NCBI GenBank assembly: GCA_937922785.1
Contig: CALAJQ010000010.1
Location: 1 to 64,000, forward strand
Length of the DNA stretch: 64,000 nucleotides
Reading direction: 5' to 3'
From: an uncultured Acidimicrobiales bacterium
GTDB taxonomy: Bacteria > Actinomycetota > Acidimicrobiia > Acidimicrobiales > SZUA-35
The notes beneath the pieces were generated by a model. It searched no databases, was not told where the DNA came from, and worked only from the letters and a program-made list of their open reading frames with translations. Each line of letters opens with the position of its first letter. Positions within the stretch are counted from its first letter, which is position 1. Shown piece after piece: positions 23,590 to 31,961 of the stretch. Made by a program: the position numbers and the translations under genes.

Positions 23590-24750
23590 TCAGCCGTTGT
23601 CGATGGTACGAATCACCAGACCGCTTGGCAGCTTCGGCAGAAAGTAGGTGGACTTCGGCGGCATTGCCCGGCCGGTGTCTGCAACCATCATCACGTCACG
23701 AACAGACGTTGGGTACGGCAAAAACCAGGCGTCGTAGGAATCCGCATCGTGGGCGTCGTCACCAGTGTCGGCGATGAACTTCAAGCGCGAATCGGTTCTG
23801 GGGTTGGTCAGGCCGAACAGCGGTTCCAGCACTAGGTCCTGAAGCAGGTTTACATCCAGCTGGTCATAAGAATCGGTTGGGATGAGATCCTCCGGCACCG
23901 TCATCAAGAAACTGCGACCACCAATTCGCGCGCCCAGCTGGCGAGGAGCCGGCGGCCTTGGAACGTCGTAGGCAGATTCTCTAAGGTCGAAGCGCTTCTT
24001 TAACGCTTTGATGATCTTGGCCGGGTTAACGCTGTTGTCCTTGATGGCTCGGGCGAACGCCCAGAGTTGAAGCTCGCTTTCGGCAAACAGGCCCGCCGGC
24101 ATATGCGGATCAGACCTGCCCTCAGCGGCGGCTAACGAAGATGCAGCCGCCAGGCGGTGGTGGCCATCGGTGATGTAGAGCACGTCACCGAATCTGGCAC
24201 AAAGCTCGAGCGCTGCTTCACCTCCCACGATCCAAAGGCAATGTTGAGTGCCGTCGATCGATTCAAACGTGATGTCGGCAGCGGACTGAATGTTGCTGGC
24301 CATAACGGCCGCTACGCCGGGGTGATCGTGATGGGCAAGAGCCACCGGGTTACCAAAGACCCGAGTGGTCTTCATGTACTTCACCATCTTGTGCTCGTTC
24401 TTTGCAATGGTGGTTTCGTGGCGTTTGATCAGACCCGTGTCATAAGCGGTAAGCGAGACGTCGGCGATTAAGCCAGTTGCAGAAAAGCTCCCCCGTTGTA
24501 GCCGATGAATGATTACCGATGACTCAACCGGCACAAGCGCGTCCAGTTCGTGACAACTGTCCATCCAGTGCATCGCCTCTGCGTGCTCGGCCCGAGCACC
24601 TCGGCCCACCGAGCGCCGGAAACTCAACTGGTCGTTACGAGAAGCGTCTTTCTGTTCGGACGTCAGCATCGACCTCGCCGGCCCCACAATCCGATGGGCA
24701 TATTCGGCCGCCGGAACGAACCCTGTAAAAGGCCTAAGCAATGAAGTCAT
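23590..24750 (-). CDS. DUF1015 family protein
   Basis: This protein of 386 residues shows the DUF1015 landmarks: ATGLIADVSLTAYDTGLIKR, RHETTIAKNE, YITDGHHRLAAASSLA and MPPKSTYFLPKLPSGLVIR. The ATG at 24750 follows GGGGGAATC and gives the usual start (LLRPFTGFVPAAEYA). The DGHHR motif is the proposed active region; the family is related to ParB/Srx-type nucleotide-binding folds and in some organisms sits near serine metabolism genes. Its activity here is not known. Confidence 0.9.
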   Translation of the reverse strand: MTSLLRPFTGFVPAAEYAHRIVGPARSMLTSEQKDASRNDQLSFRRSVGRGARAEHAEAMHWMDSCHELDALVPVESSVIIHRLQRGSFSATGLIADVSLTAYDTGLIKRHETTIAKNEHKMVKYMKTTRVFGNPVALAHHDHPGVAAVMASNIQSAADITFESIDGTQHCLWIVGGEAALELCARFGDVLYITDGHHRLAAASSLAAAEGRSDPHMPAGLFAESELQLWAFARAIKDNSVNPAKIIKALKKRFDLRESAYDVPRPPAPRQLGARIGGRSFLMTVPEDLIPTDSYDQLDVNLLQDLVLEPLFGLTNPRTDSRLKFIADTGDDAHDADSYDAWFLPYPTSVRDVMMVADTGRAMPPKSTYFLPKLPSGLVIRTIDNG

Positions 24751-24841
24751 GATTCCCCCATGTTGCCACTCGTTCGGAAAACACACACAGCCCCTAAGCG
24801 GCATCCCTTAAGCAACCCAGAATACTGGTCGATGCATCAGC

Positions 24842-25057
24842 ATGAATTCTGACGGTACAACTGAGACCATCAAACAGCTCGATCAGCTGGATCAACTTGC
24901 CGACGATGCGGCGGCTGGTGCTAGCGCCGGCTCCCATCACACTCCTGGCGTACGGCCGGCAGTTGAATCGCGTGGTGCAAACCACTTTCTTTTGCTGGTT
25001 GCTCTGGTGGGGTTGATAGCAGTGCTCGCCTACCTCCTTAACGAGCTGCTGGCCTAA
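24842..25057 (+). CDS. Small C-terminally anchored membrane protein
   Basis: A 71-residue frame from ATG encodes a hydrophilic N-terminus (about 48 residues, with IKQLDQLDQLADDAAAGASA) and a single C-terminal helix HFLLLVALVGLIAVLAYLLN, an organisation seen in tail-anchored small proteins. No ribosome binding site is obvious. It sits alone between a divergent DUF1015 gene and the ECF sigma gene. Composition supports a real protein, but there is no family match. Confidence 0.5.
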   Translation: MNSDGTTETIKQLDQLDQLADDAAAGASAGSHHTPGVRPAVESRGANHFLLLVALVGLIAVLAYLLNELLA

Positions 25058-25115
25058 GCCAGGAACACCCGGCTGGCTGGCTACAAGGCTCACCCCAAAG
25101 AAAGTTCAAAACGGT

Positions 25116-25144
25116 TGTAAGAACATTGGGCCGAGGGCGTCTAA
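25116..25144 (+). promoter_or_regulatory. Candidate ECF-sigma-type promoter of the sigma factor gene
   Basis: TGTAAG (25116-25121) and CGTCTAA (25138-25144) are separated by 16 bases. This matches the -35/-10 pattern TGTAAC-N16-CGTCTAA used by many ECF sigma factors, and lies about 30 bases before the ATG of an ECF sigma gene, as expected for autoregulation. Confidence 0.55.
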
Positions 25145-25172
25145 TCAAGTAGAACCACTTGGAGGATCCCCG

Positions 25173-25652
25173 ATGAGCGAACGAGACATCTTTGCTGGCT
25201 GGATGACTGACCATCGCGGAATCATCATCAAAATCATCCGTAGTTTCACAACTGACCCAACCGACGCCGACGACCTCACCCAGGAAATTACTCTCGCCCT
25301 CTGGCGGTCAGTTCCGTCGTTTCAAGGACGAGCCAAGCCTTCTACCTGGATCTGGCGGATTGCCCTGAACCAGGCGATCTCTTGGAAACGAACAATCCGC
25401 GAACATACCGATATCGACGAAGTAACCGAACCTTCGGCGTCGAATCGAGCCGACGACGGCCTTCTGGTCGACCGTATCTACGAGGCGATCCGGACACTAA
25501 AGCCGATCGACCGCTCCCTAATCATGTTGTCGTTAGAGGGCTATCGATACGGCGAGATAGCTGAGATCACGGGACTCACCGAAACCAACGTTGGCGCCCG
25601 CCTCACCAGGGCGCGAATGCAACTGACTGTTCTATTGGAGGAAACACTATGA
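25173..25652 (+). CDS. RNA polymerase ECF-type sigma factor
   Basis: The 159-residue protein has only sigma regions 2 and 4. Region 2 shows ADDLTQEITLALWRSVPSFQ and STWIWRIALNQAISWKR; region 4 shows IDRSLIMLSLEGYRYGEIAE and LTETNVGARLTRARMQL, a helix-turn-helix for the -35 element. GGAGG lies six bases before the ATG. The stop overlaps the start of the next gene (ATGA), which encodes a membrane protein that is the likely anti-sigma partner. A matching promoter lies upstream. Confidence 0.92.
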   Translation: MSERDIFAGWMTDHRGIIIKIIRSFTTDPTDADDLTQEITLALWRSVPSFQGRAKPSTWIWRIALNQAISWKRTIREHTDIDEVTEPSASNRADDGLLVDRIYEAIRTLKPIDRSLIMLSLEGYRYGEIAEITGLTETNVGARLTRARMQLTVLLEETL

Positions 25653-26290
25653 CCGACTACAACCCACCCAATGACGATTCTCAATTACCTGACTCGATAG
25701 CTGACCCAATAGCGAAGGCATGGGCCGACCAAAGCGAGACCCCCGCTCACGAACTGGCCTCTGCGCAAGCTCTGTCGAACACGGTGGCTGCTGCCCACCG
25801 CAAAGATCAGCGACTACTCCTTTGGCTGAACATCCGAGAGGTACTTCCCATTCTCGCAATGGCTGGCATATTTCTTAGCTTGGTCTCAGAATCTGTGTAC
25901 CCGGTGTCAACAGCGGCGGCCTCGGTCGTGGCCCTCAGCGTTGGCTTGTTTATGGCAGGTAGTTCGCTGCGCCACCATCGGGCTGATAGTCAGTGGGGCG
26001 ACTCAATCCGGGAACAACTGGCCCGCCGACTTGAGCAGCTGAAACATCGGGCGTGGTTGTACCAGAATTTGGCCTGGTGGTACTTCTTGCCGCTTGGACT
26101 ATCCATTGTTCTGTTCTGGTTCGGCTACAGCGAGGACCCCACTATTTCTGACGGCCTGTTTTTCTTCGGCGTATCTCTCGTGGCGTTGCTGGTTACCTAT
26201 CGAATCAACCGCAAAATCGGCCACAAAAAGTACGATGCTGAGATTGAACGACTTGAGCCACTGTTGGCTGAGTTCGACCTGGCCGTCTAG
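25649..26290 (+). CDS. Membrane protein coupled to the ECF sigma factor, possible anti-sigma factor
   Basis: The 213-residue protein has a cytoplasmic N-terminus of about 60 residues, two membrane helices (about 66-83 and 87-106), a basic loop with EQLARRLEQLKHRA, two more helices (about 143-160 and 167-183), and a charged tail. There is no His-Cys zinc anti-sigma motif. It overlaps the sigma gene by four bases and has GGAGG before its ATG, so the pair is coexpressed. An anti-sigma or sensing role is inferred from position only. Confidence 0.7.
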   Translation: MTDYNPPNDDSQLPDSIADPIAKAWADQSETPAHELASAQALSNTVAAAHRKDQRLLLWLNIREVLPILAMAGIFLSLVSESVYPVSTAAASVVALSVGLFMAGSSLRHHRADSQWGDSIREQLARRLEQLKHRAWLYQNLAWWYFLPLGLSIVLFWFGYSEDPTISDGLFFFGVSLVALLVTYRINRKIGHKKYDAEIERLEPLLAEFDLAV

Positions 26291-26376
26291 CTTGCTGGCC
26301 GTCTGGCTGGCTGAGTGTGTAGCTGTCCCGCTCTGGGGCAAGCTGGCTGCTTACACTCTGTCGAGGAGCCATTCAC

Positions 26377-26835
26377 ATGAACAAATCAACCATCCAAATC
26401 ATCATTTCTGGCCTCGTGGCCGTAATCGTTACCGCTGGCTGTTCAAGCTCAGCCGAATCGCCATCTGCCGAAGCGACTACAGCACCTGCGCAGGAAACAG
26501 CCGCAGCAGGTATCCGTCTGATCTCAGCCCAGGACGGCGCTGCTATAGCTAGCAACCCTCCTGAAGATCTTGTGATTCTGGACGTTCGCACTGAAGAGGA
26601 ATTTGCCGAAGGCCACATCGATGGTGCGGTCATGATCGACTTCTACAGCGACGACTTTGCCGACCAAATCGCCGATCTCGACCCAGATGTCCCGTACCTG
26701 CTCTATTGCCGTTCTGGAAACCGAAGCGGCCAGACCACTGCAATTATGCAGGATCTCGGTTTCAGCGATGTGGCCGACATCGACGGAGGCATTTTGTCTT
26801 GGAGTCAAGCTGGCCTGGCAACCGTTCCCGGCTAG
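26377..26835 (+). CDS. Rhodanese-domain lipoprotein
   Basis: The 152-residue protein has a lipoprotein signal with VTAGC (lipidated Cys22), a short Ala/Thr-rich linker and one rhodanese domain: LVILDVRTEEEFAEGHIDGA, then the active-site loop YCRSGNRSGQ with Cys111, and a DIDGGILSWSQAGL end. Rhodaneses carry sulfane sulfur on this cysteine. Placement outside the membrane suggests handling of thiosulfate or polysulfide, or protein thiol repair. GAGGAG precedes the ATG. It lies 86 bases after the putative anti-sigma gene and might belong to the same regulon. Confidence 0.9.
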   Translation: MNKSTIQIIISGLVAVIVTAGCSSSAESPSAEATTAPAQETAAAGIRLISAQDGAAIASNPPEDLVILDVRTEEEFAEGHIDGAVMIDFYSDDFADQIADLDPDVPYLLYCRSGNRSGQTTAIMQDLGFSDVADIDGGILSWSQAGLATVPG

Positions 26836-26941
26836 CCATCCACATTCACCTGGGCTCACCCTGATAGCTCCGACGCCAATCAACTACTAAATATTTGCTG
26901 AGCCAGGCCGAAGGGGACTCAGCATAAGTAGGAGGTTTGCC

Positions 26942-29131
26942 ATGAGTGGTGACCAAATTTCAAGAGTTCTGAAATACAAAGCCGTCCAATCATGCATGGA
27001 CGATCTAGCCAGCGCCAGCGGCCTAGATTCAGCAACGAAAGCAGCAGAGGTATACACGAGCCTCGCACCTTTGGTGGTTGAAGCAATGGCCCGCACTAGC
27101 CAGTCACCAGCGTCAGTGGAGAACCTGCTTGAAATGTCACGAGCCCTCACATGGGCCGAGCGCGACACACCCGAGGTGCTCTTCAGTGAGCGCGCTCGCT
27201 TCGGAAATGGGCTAGCGCCATTGATCTTTGGCGACTCGATGCCAGCGATCCTGTCACGACTGACATCAACCCAAGGTGTGGGCGAATACGGCGCCAACAC
27301 TCTTCTGGAAACGACCGCAGTGGTAGTTCTGGCTGTTGTGGCCGGACCGCCAACTAACCACTTAAGTACAGATGTTCTTGCCGCAGCGCTGGCAGGCAAT
27401 GTTCCTGCCCAGCAGACCAAGTCAGCACCCGGCACCGAAACAATAACTCATCAGGCGGCAACCGCTTCGGCGCCGCCTGCACAACCTGCATCACAACAGC
27501 CGCCGGCTCACGCGAACCCAGCCCCAGCCGCTGCGACCGTGCCCAAGGACTCTGCCCCTAAGGCCTCTGCTCCTAAGAACGCTGCTCCCAAGACCGCCCG
27601 TGCCACCGATGACGATGACTCGAAGTCCAACCTGGGCATCCTCGTTGGAGGTCTTCTTGCGCTTGTCGCTGTTGCCGGAATTGGCTTCATGACATTGACC
27701 GGCGGTTCTGGAGAATCCGACGGCGATGCAGCCGAAAGCACACCGGATTCAATCGCTTTCGATTCTGAAACCGAAACGCCCGACACAACAGTCGCCAGCG
27801 AATCTGAGGGTGGCGAAACTGGCGAGGGCGGCGAAACCGATCCTGCGCCAGCGGCCCCCGTGGACGAAGAACTGGACGACAAGCTAACGCTGCGAGTCCC
27901 GATGACAGACATCGAAAATTCCGACCGCGACGCCTCAGGAATATTGAACTTCACTTTCGATACCGCTACCGGTGAAGTTTGTTACAGCGTCGAATCGATC
28001 AACATCCAGGGCCCGTATCGATCACACATCCACGTTGGTGGAGCCGATGAAAAGGGCGGCATCGTCGTAGACCTTGGTCCGCTAGAAAGCGGCGACGTTG
28101 GTTGCGTACAGAACCTTCCTATCGACACAAATGCAATCCTTGCCGACCGAGCCGGTCACTACGCCGAACTTCACGACATCAGCGAGGAATGGACAATTCG
28201 CGGACAACTCTCCGAAGCAATCAGCGATGACATTGTCTCTCTGAGCGTCCCCATGGAAGACATCGTTGACGCTGACCGTGGCGCATCTGGCGTTCTCAAC
28301 TTCGAGTTCGACACCGTCACTGGCCGCGTTTGCTACAGCGTGGAATCAATCAACATCCAAGGCCCTTACCGCACACATATCCACGTCGGAACTTCCGACG
28401 AAAAGGGTGGCATCGTCGTAGACATGGGCGCCCTCGACAGTGGCGATGAAGGCTGTGTTGAGAACCTGCCCGTAGACACCAAGGCGATTCTTAACAACAA
28501 GTCTGGTCACTACGCCGAACTTCACGACATCAGCGAAGAGTGGACAATTCGTGGGCAACTCTCCGAAGCAACAACCGGAGATAGCGCACCCGAAGGCGGC
28601 GCCCAGGTTGATGCCACAGGTGGCGGTGCTTCGATCGTTCTTGAAGGTGGCACCGTGTTCCTCGAAGGCGCAGTTCCAGACCAGGCAACCGCGGATGACA
28701 TGTTCAATTCTTTGGCCGGTATCGACTCCGCTACCCCAGTAGTGAACAACCTGACAGTGGAGGCGGGCGCACCCCTGCCATCAGGACGTGTCGTAATTGC
28801 TGACGCTGTGTTCTTTGCCCCCAACAGTGACGACGTCAAGGCCATTGACGACAAAACGCTTGCCGCAATCACGGCCTTGGCCCTGTCTCGGGACGACTGG
28901 ATTCTGACCGTTGTCGGCCACACCGACAGCCTCGGCTCCGATGTTTCCAACCTCGAGCTGTCACTGCGCCGAGCCTCTGCTCTTCGTGACCTTCTTGCCG
29001 AGCAGGGCGTTCCAGAAGAGAACCTTCGAGTTAGAGGCGCCGGAGAAACAGCGCCGATCGGTGACAACAACACCGCTGCCGGGCGAGCCGAGAACCGACG
29101 CATCGAGTTCGAGTTCACCCCGTCTTCGTAA
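26942..29131 (+). CDS. Envelope protein: DUF937-like, membrane helix, two CHRD-like repeats, BON-like, OmpA
   Basis: The 729-residue protein follows an AGGAGG site. Residues 1-150 form a helical DUF937/YidB-like domain (NGLAPLIFGDSMPAILSRL); 155-230 are an Ala/Pro/Lys linker; 231-250 a membrane helix; 255-312 acidic linker. Two repeats of about 110 residues (313-425 and 430-541) have a CHRD-like pattern with HIHVGGADEKGGIVVDLG and end in GHYAELHDISEEWTIRGQL. Residues 563-608 are BON-like (TVFLEGAVPDQATADD). Residues 617-727 are an OmpA domain with GHTDSLGSDVSN and RRASALRDLL, which binds peptidoglycan. A cytoplasmic N-terminus and a wall-bound C-terminus are inferred. A 6-base-pair hairpin (26897-26923) precedes the binding site, and a strong terminator follows. 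Confidence 0.85.
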   Translation: MSGDQISRVLKYKAVQSCMDDLASASGLDSATKAAEVYTSLAPLVVEAMARTSQSPASVENLLEMSRALTWAERDTPEVLFSERARFGNGLAPLIFGDSMPAILSRLTSTQGVGEYGANTLLETTAVVVLAVVAGPPTNHLSTDVLAAALAGNVPAQQTKSAPGTETITHQAATASAPPAQPASQQPPAHANPAPAAATVPKDSAPKASAPKNAAPKTARATDDDDSKSNLGILVGGLLALVAVAGIGFMTLTGGSGESDGDAAESTPDSIAFDSETETPDTTVASESEGGETGEGGETDPAPAAPVDEELDDKLTLRVPMTDIENSDRDASGILNFTFDTATGEVCYSVESINIQGPYRSHIHVGGADEKGGIVVDLGPLESGDVGCVQNLPIDTNAILADRAGHYAELHDISEEWTIRGQLSEAISDDIVSLSVPMEDIVDADRGASGVLNFEFDTVTGRVCYSVESINIQGPYRTHIHVGTSDEKGGIVVDMGALDSGDEGCVENLPVDTKAILNNKSGHYAELHDISEEWTIRGQLSEATTGDSAPEGGAQVDATGGGASIVLEGGTVFLEGAVPDQATADDMFNSLAGIDSATPVVNNLTVEAGAPLPSGRVVIADAVFFAPNSDDVKAIDDKTLAAITALALSRDDWILTVVGHTDSLGSDVSNLELSLRRASALRDLLAEQGVPEENLRVRGAGETAPIGDNNTAAGRAENRRIEFEFTPSS

Positions 29132-29179
29132 TCGAATAAGCAACTCAGCGCCTAAACAAGCTGTCAAAGCTGAACGCGA

Positions 29180-29213
29180 CACTGCGGCCCGTGAGGGCCG
29201 CAGTGCGCTTTTT
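29180..29213 (+). terminator. Rho-independent terminator
   Basis: CACTGCGGCCC pairs perfectly with GGGCCGCAGTG around the loop GTGA (11 base pairs), followed by CGCTTTTT. It lies 49 bases after the stop of the OmpA-domain gene. Confidence 0.9.
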
Positions 29214-29256
29214 GGGGGGATCTCTGAAATTTGATGGGATCTGAGGTGACTGCAGA

Positions 29257-30129
29257 TTAGTTGTTGTCCCGGCGGTACAAGAGAACCGTGCCGATTAGAA
29301 CTGCGGCTAAGGCGTAGCCGCCAAAGACCAACGTGTTCTCAACCGTGCTGAGGGCAAGATCGCCGGCTTGAGACTCGGGGCCAGCGCCAGCGCCAAGCAT
29401 GCCGTTTCCAGCGGTGAAGGGCATGAAGCGGGCGAATCGCTCGGCCAAGAAGACCGACACCAGGTTCTCAACGACCAGCCACCACACAAGGATTCCGGAT
29501 ATGGCAGCGGTGCTGTGGCGAGCGATCATGCCCACGCCGAGGCCGAGAACCGCAGCGATGGATGCAAAGCCAATGGCCCAAGCGCTTGTGCTGATTAGGT
29601 TCGCCGTGTCGCCAACTTCGATGCCGCTGAGGTAAGCGCCAGCAAAGCCTGCAACGATTCCGGCCAGACCGATCGCTGCTCCCATTGCGCTGGCAATGAC
29701 CGTTTTAGAGGTGGCAAGGACCGACCGTGTTGGCTGAGCGGTCAGCGCCAGACCAAGCGTGCCGTGTTGCGCTTCAGAGCTGAAGACCAAGATGCCAGCC
29801 ACTGCGGCAAACACCGCTGTGAAGACTGTCGAGAAGGTGAAGATCTCCATCACGGTGAGGACTTCTTCGGTTACAAAGTTGCCGACAGCCCATGCAATGA
29901 ATCCTCCGGCAGCCACAGTCAGGGCGAGAATTGCCGCGTTGGATCGGACGGTGCTTAGTTTGATCCACTCACTTTTTAGGGCTGATGGAATTGCTCGGGC
30001 TGTGTCAGCGGCTGAGCGTGTGGTTGGCCGAGCGACCGGCCGAGCGTTGGTCCCTGTTGGGTCGGTCGCTATTGGGTCGCTGGCTGAACTGGTTGTAGTT
30101 GCTGGAGCGGGGGTGAGTGTCGTAGTCAT
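29257..30129 (-). CDS. ABC-2 type transporter permease
   Basis: The 290-residue protein has a Thr/Ala-rich N-terminal tail (about 1-45), then SALKSEWIKLSTVRSN, the usual cytoplasmic lead-in of ABC-2 permeases, and six membrane helices, ending with basic RRDNN. It pairs with the ATPase gene 89 bases upstream on the same strand. Partners of this kind export lipids, antibiotics or peptides; the substrate is unknown. The position opposite a two-component system suggests a BceAB/peptide-stress-like or regulated exporter, but this is inference. Confidence 0.85.
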   Translation of the reverse strand: MTTTLTPAPATTTSSASDPIATDPTGTNARPVARPTTRSAADTARAIPSALKSEWIKLSTVRSNAAILALTVAAGGFIAWAVGNFVTEEVLTVMEIFTFSTVFTAVFAAVAGILVFSSEAQHGTLGLALTAQPTRSVLATSKTVIASAMGAAIGLAGIVAGFAGAYLSGIEVGDTANLISTSAWAIGFASIAAVLGLGVGMIARHSTAAISGILVWWLVVENLVSVFLAERFARFMPFTAGNGMLGAGAGPESQAGDLALSTVENTLVFGGYALAAVLIGTVLLYRRDNN

Positions 30130-30143
30130 TTTGTTGAATCTCT

Positions 30144-30175
30144 GTTCTTTGTTGGTGTTCTTTGTTGGTGTTCTT
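30144..30175. repeat. Tandem 13-base repeat in the permease leader
   Basis: The unit GTTCTTTGTTGGT occurs twice in full (30144-30156 and 30157-30169), followed by six bases of a third. It lies in the untranslated gap between the ATPase and permease genes, 15 bases before the permease ATG. Confidence 0.8.
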
Positions 30176-30218
30176 GTTTGGACGTTTTTGTGTTGCGGTT
30201 GGTTGTTGAAATGTGCGA

Positions 30219-31115
30219 TTAGGCAGCTGCGTATTCGGCGCTGGACTGGGTCATGTCTAGAAGGCTGTCTTCTAGCGACTTGGTGTGCTCGGTAAGTTCG
30301 TGCAGACGGATGCCGTTGTTAAAGGCCAGGTCCGAGATTGCCCGGGGTGATGAGCCTCGAATGGTTAAGCGCTGCCCAACCAGTTCGTTGGCCATGTTGT
30401 GGGCCGCCACCAGGTTTTGAAGATCGTGCATCTGATCGGATTGAACGATCACCGACTTCTCGCTAGCAGAGGCGATCTGTTCAACTGACTCTGAGGCGAT
30501 CAGCTTTCCTGCGCCGATCACTACAAGATCATGAGCAAACATGCTGAGCTCGCTAATCAGGTGGCTTGACACAAAGACCGTGCCGCCTTTGCCTGCGAAG
30601 TCGCCCAGATAGTTGCGCAACCAGCGGATGCCGTCGGGGTCCAGGCCGTTGGCAGGCTCGTCCAGAAGCAGAACCTCTGGGTTGCCGAGCAAGGCGCCAG
30701 CAAGAGCAAGTCTTTGGTTCATGCCAAGCGAGAATCCACCAGCCCGCTGGTTTGCGGCGGCTTCAAGCCCGACACTGGCCAAGACTTCTTCAACCCGGCT
30801 GTTGGGGATGTTGCTAAGTGCAGCCAATGATCGAAGGTGGTTGCGGGCGGTTCGACCGGGGTGCATGACGTGAGCGTCAAGCACCGAGCCAACAACCCGA
30901 GCCGGGTTGAGAATGTCGGTGTAGCGGGTTCCGGCGTAGCGAACCTCACCGCTGTCGGGCCGAGTCAGTCCAACCATCATTCGCATGGTGGTTGACTTGC
31001 CTGCGCCGTTGGGTCCAACAAAGCCGGTTACTCGGCCAGATCGAACTTCGAAACTCATGTCCTGGACAACGGTCTTGTCGCCGTAGGTTTTGTTGAGTGC
31101 TGAGACTGTAATCAT
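30219..31115 (-). CDS. ABC transporter ATP-binding protein
   Basis: From ATG 31115 it has 298 residues. Walker A is GPNGAGKST (34-42), the signature is FSLGMNQRLALAGALL, a variant in which LSGGQ is replaced by FSLGMNQ as in DrrA/BcrA-type exporters, and Walker B is VLLLDEPANGLDP. The C-terminal domain of about 80 residues matches this exporter subfamily. The longer frame to 31250 adds 45 residues without homology and would run into the promoter region. It forms an operon with the downstream ABC-2 permease. Confidence 0.93.
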   Translation of the reverse strand: MITVSALNKTYGDKTVVQDMSFEVRSGRVTGFVGPNGAGKSTTMRMMVGLTRPDSGEVRYAGTRYTDILNPARVVGSVLDAHVMHPGRTARNHLRSLAALSNIPNSRVEEVLASVGLEAAANQRAGGFSLGMNQRLALAGALLGNPEVLLLDEPANGLDPDGIRWLRNYLGDFAGKGGTVFVSSHLISELSMFAHDLVVIGAGKLIASESVEQIASASEKSVIVQSDQMHDLQNLVAAHNMANELVGQRLTIRGSSPRAISDLAFNNGIRLHELTEHTKSLEDSLLDMTQSSAEYAAA

Positions 31116-31191
31116 CGGTTTCTCCTGAGGGGGTTGGTCACTTGCGTGCTTTGATATGTCAAACAATGACTGATGGCCCCTGGGTGATCCC

Positions 31192-31219
31192 TGAGAGATC
31201 TTGAGAGAACGCTGAGAGA
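31192..31219. promoter_or_regulatory. Three direct TGAGAGA repeats, candidate response-regulator sites
   Basis: TGAGAGA occurs at 31192-31198, 31202-31208 and 31213-31219, spaced 10 and 11 bases, i.e. one helix turn apart. OmpR-family regulators bind such direct repeats. They lie between the divergent ABC exporter and the OmpR-family regulator gene. Confidence 0.5.
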
Positions 31220-31262
31220 AGACAGCACGACCGTCCCGCACCTGCGGCAATAACCCGCCACA

Positions 31263-31961
31263 ATGGGAGTGATGTGGATCCTGGTTGTGGAAGACGAACC
31301 GCTTATTGCCGACGCCATCAAGATGGGCCTAGAGGCAGAGGGCTTTGCCGTCGATCACACTGACCGTGGCGACGACGGCCTTTATCGGGCCGAGACTAAT
31401 GACTACGACGCCATAATCTTGGACCTCATGTTGCCGGGAATGAACGGCTACAAGGTCTGCCAAACTCTGCGTGAGAACGGGAACACCACACCAATCCTCA
31501 TGCTTACCGCCAAAGACGGAGCGTTCGATGAAGCTGAAGGCCTAGACACCGGAGCTGACGACTACCTGACGAAACCGTTCAACTGGGTCGTGCTTCTGGC
31601 CCGACTTCGGGCAATCATCCGTCGAGGTGGCAGTGGCGCAACCGCAGCCCCGGTCGAGTTGCGAGCCGATGACCTTGTGCTGAACCCAACAACACATGAG
31701 GTCTCAAGGGGCGGCGTGCCTATCGAGCTAACACCGCGCGAGTTCTCACTTCTTCAATACCTTCTCCACCGCAAAGGCGAAGTTGTCTCAAAGCGGGATC
31801 TACTAGACCATGTTTGGGGAGAGCCCGACGCTGATGACCCGAACGTCACACAGGTGTACGCCGGTTACCTGCGGCGCAAAGTTGACGAGCCGTTCGGAAC
31901 CAAGACAATCCAAACCGTGCGGGGCGTCGGCTATCGAGTGGTTGAGACGGGTCGGCAGTGA
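31263..31961 (+). CDS. OmpR/PhoB-family response regulator
   Basis: The 232-residue protein has a receiver domain (ILVVEDEPLIADAI; phospho-acceptor Asp54 in AIILDLMLPGMNG; Lys104 in YLTKPF) and a winged-helix Trans_reg_C domain (PRGEFSLLQYLLHRKGEVV-like stretch, then DPNVTQVYAGYLRRKVDEP). An ATG at 31272 is an alternative start three codons on; neither has a good Shine-Dalgarno site, so a leaderless message is possible. The stop overlaps the histidine kinase start (GTGA). Likely targets are its own promoter and the divergent ABC exporter. Confidence 0.94.
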   Translation: MGVMWILVVEDEPLIADAIKMGLEAEGFAVDHTDRGDDGLYRAETNDYDAIILDLMLPGMNGYKVCQTLRENGNTTPILMLTAKDGAFDEAEGLDTGADDYLTKPFNWVVLLARLRAIIRRGGSGATAAPVELRADDLVLNPTTHEVSRGGVPIELTPREFSLLQYLLHRKGEVVSKRDLLDHVWGEPDADDPNVTQVYAGYLRRKVDEPFGTKTIQTVRGVGYRVVETGRQ

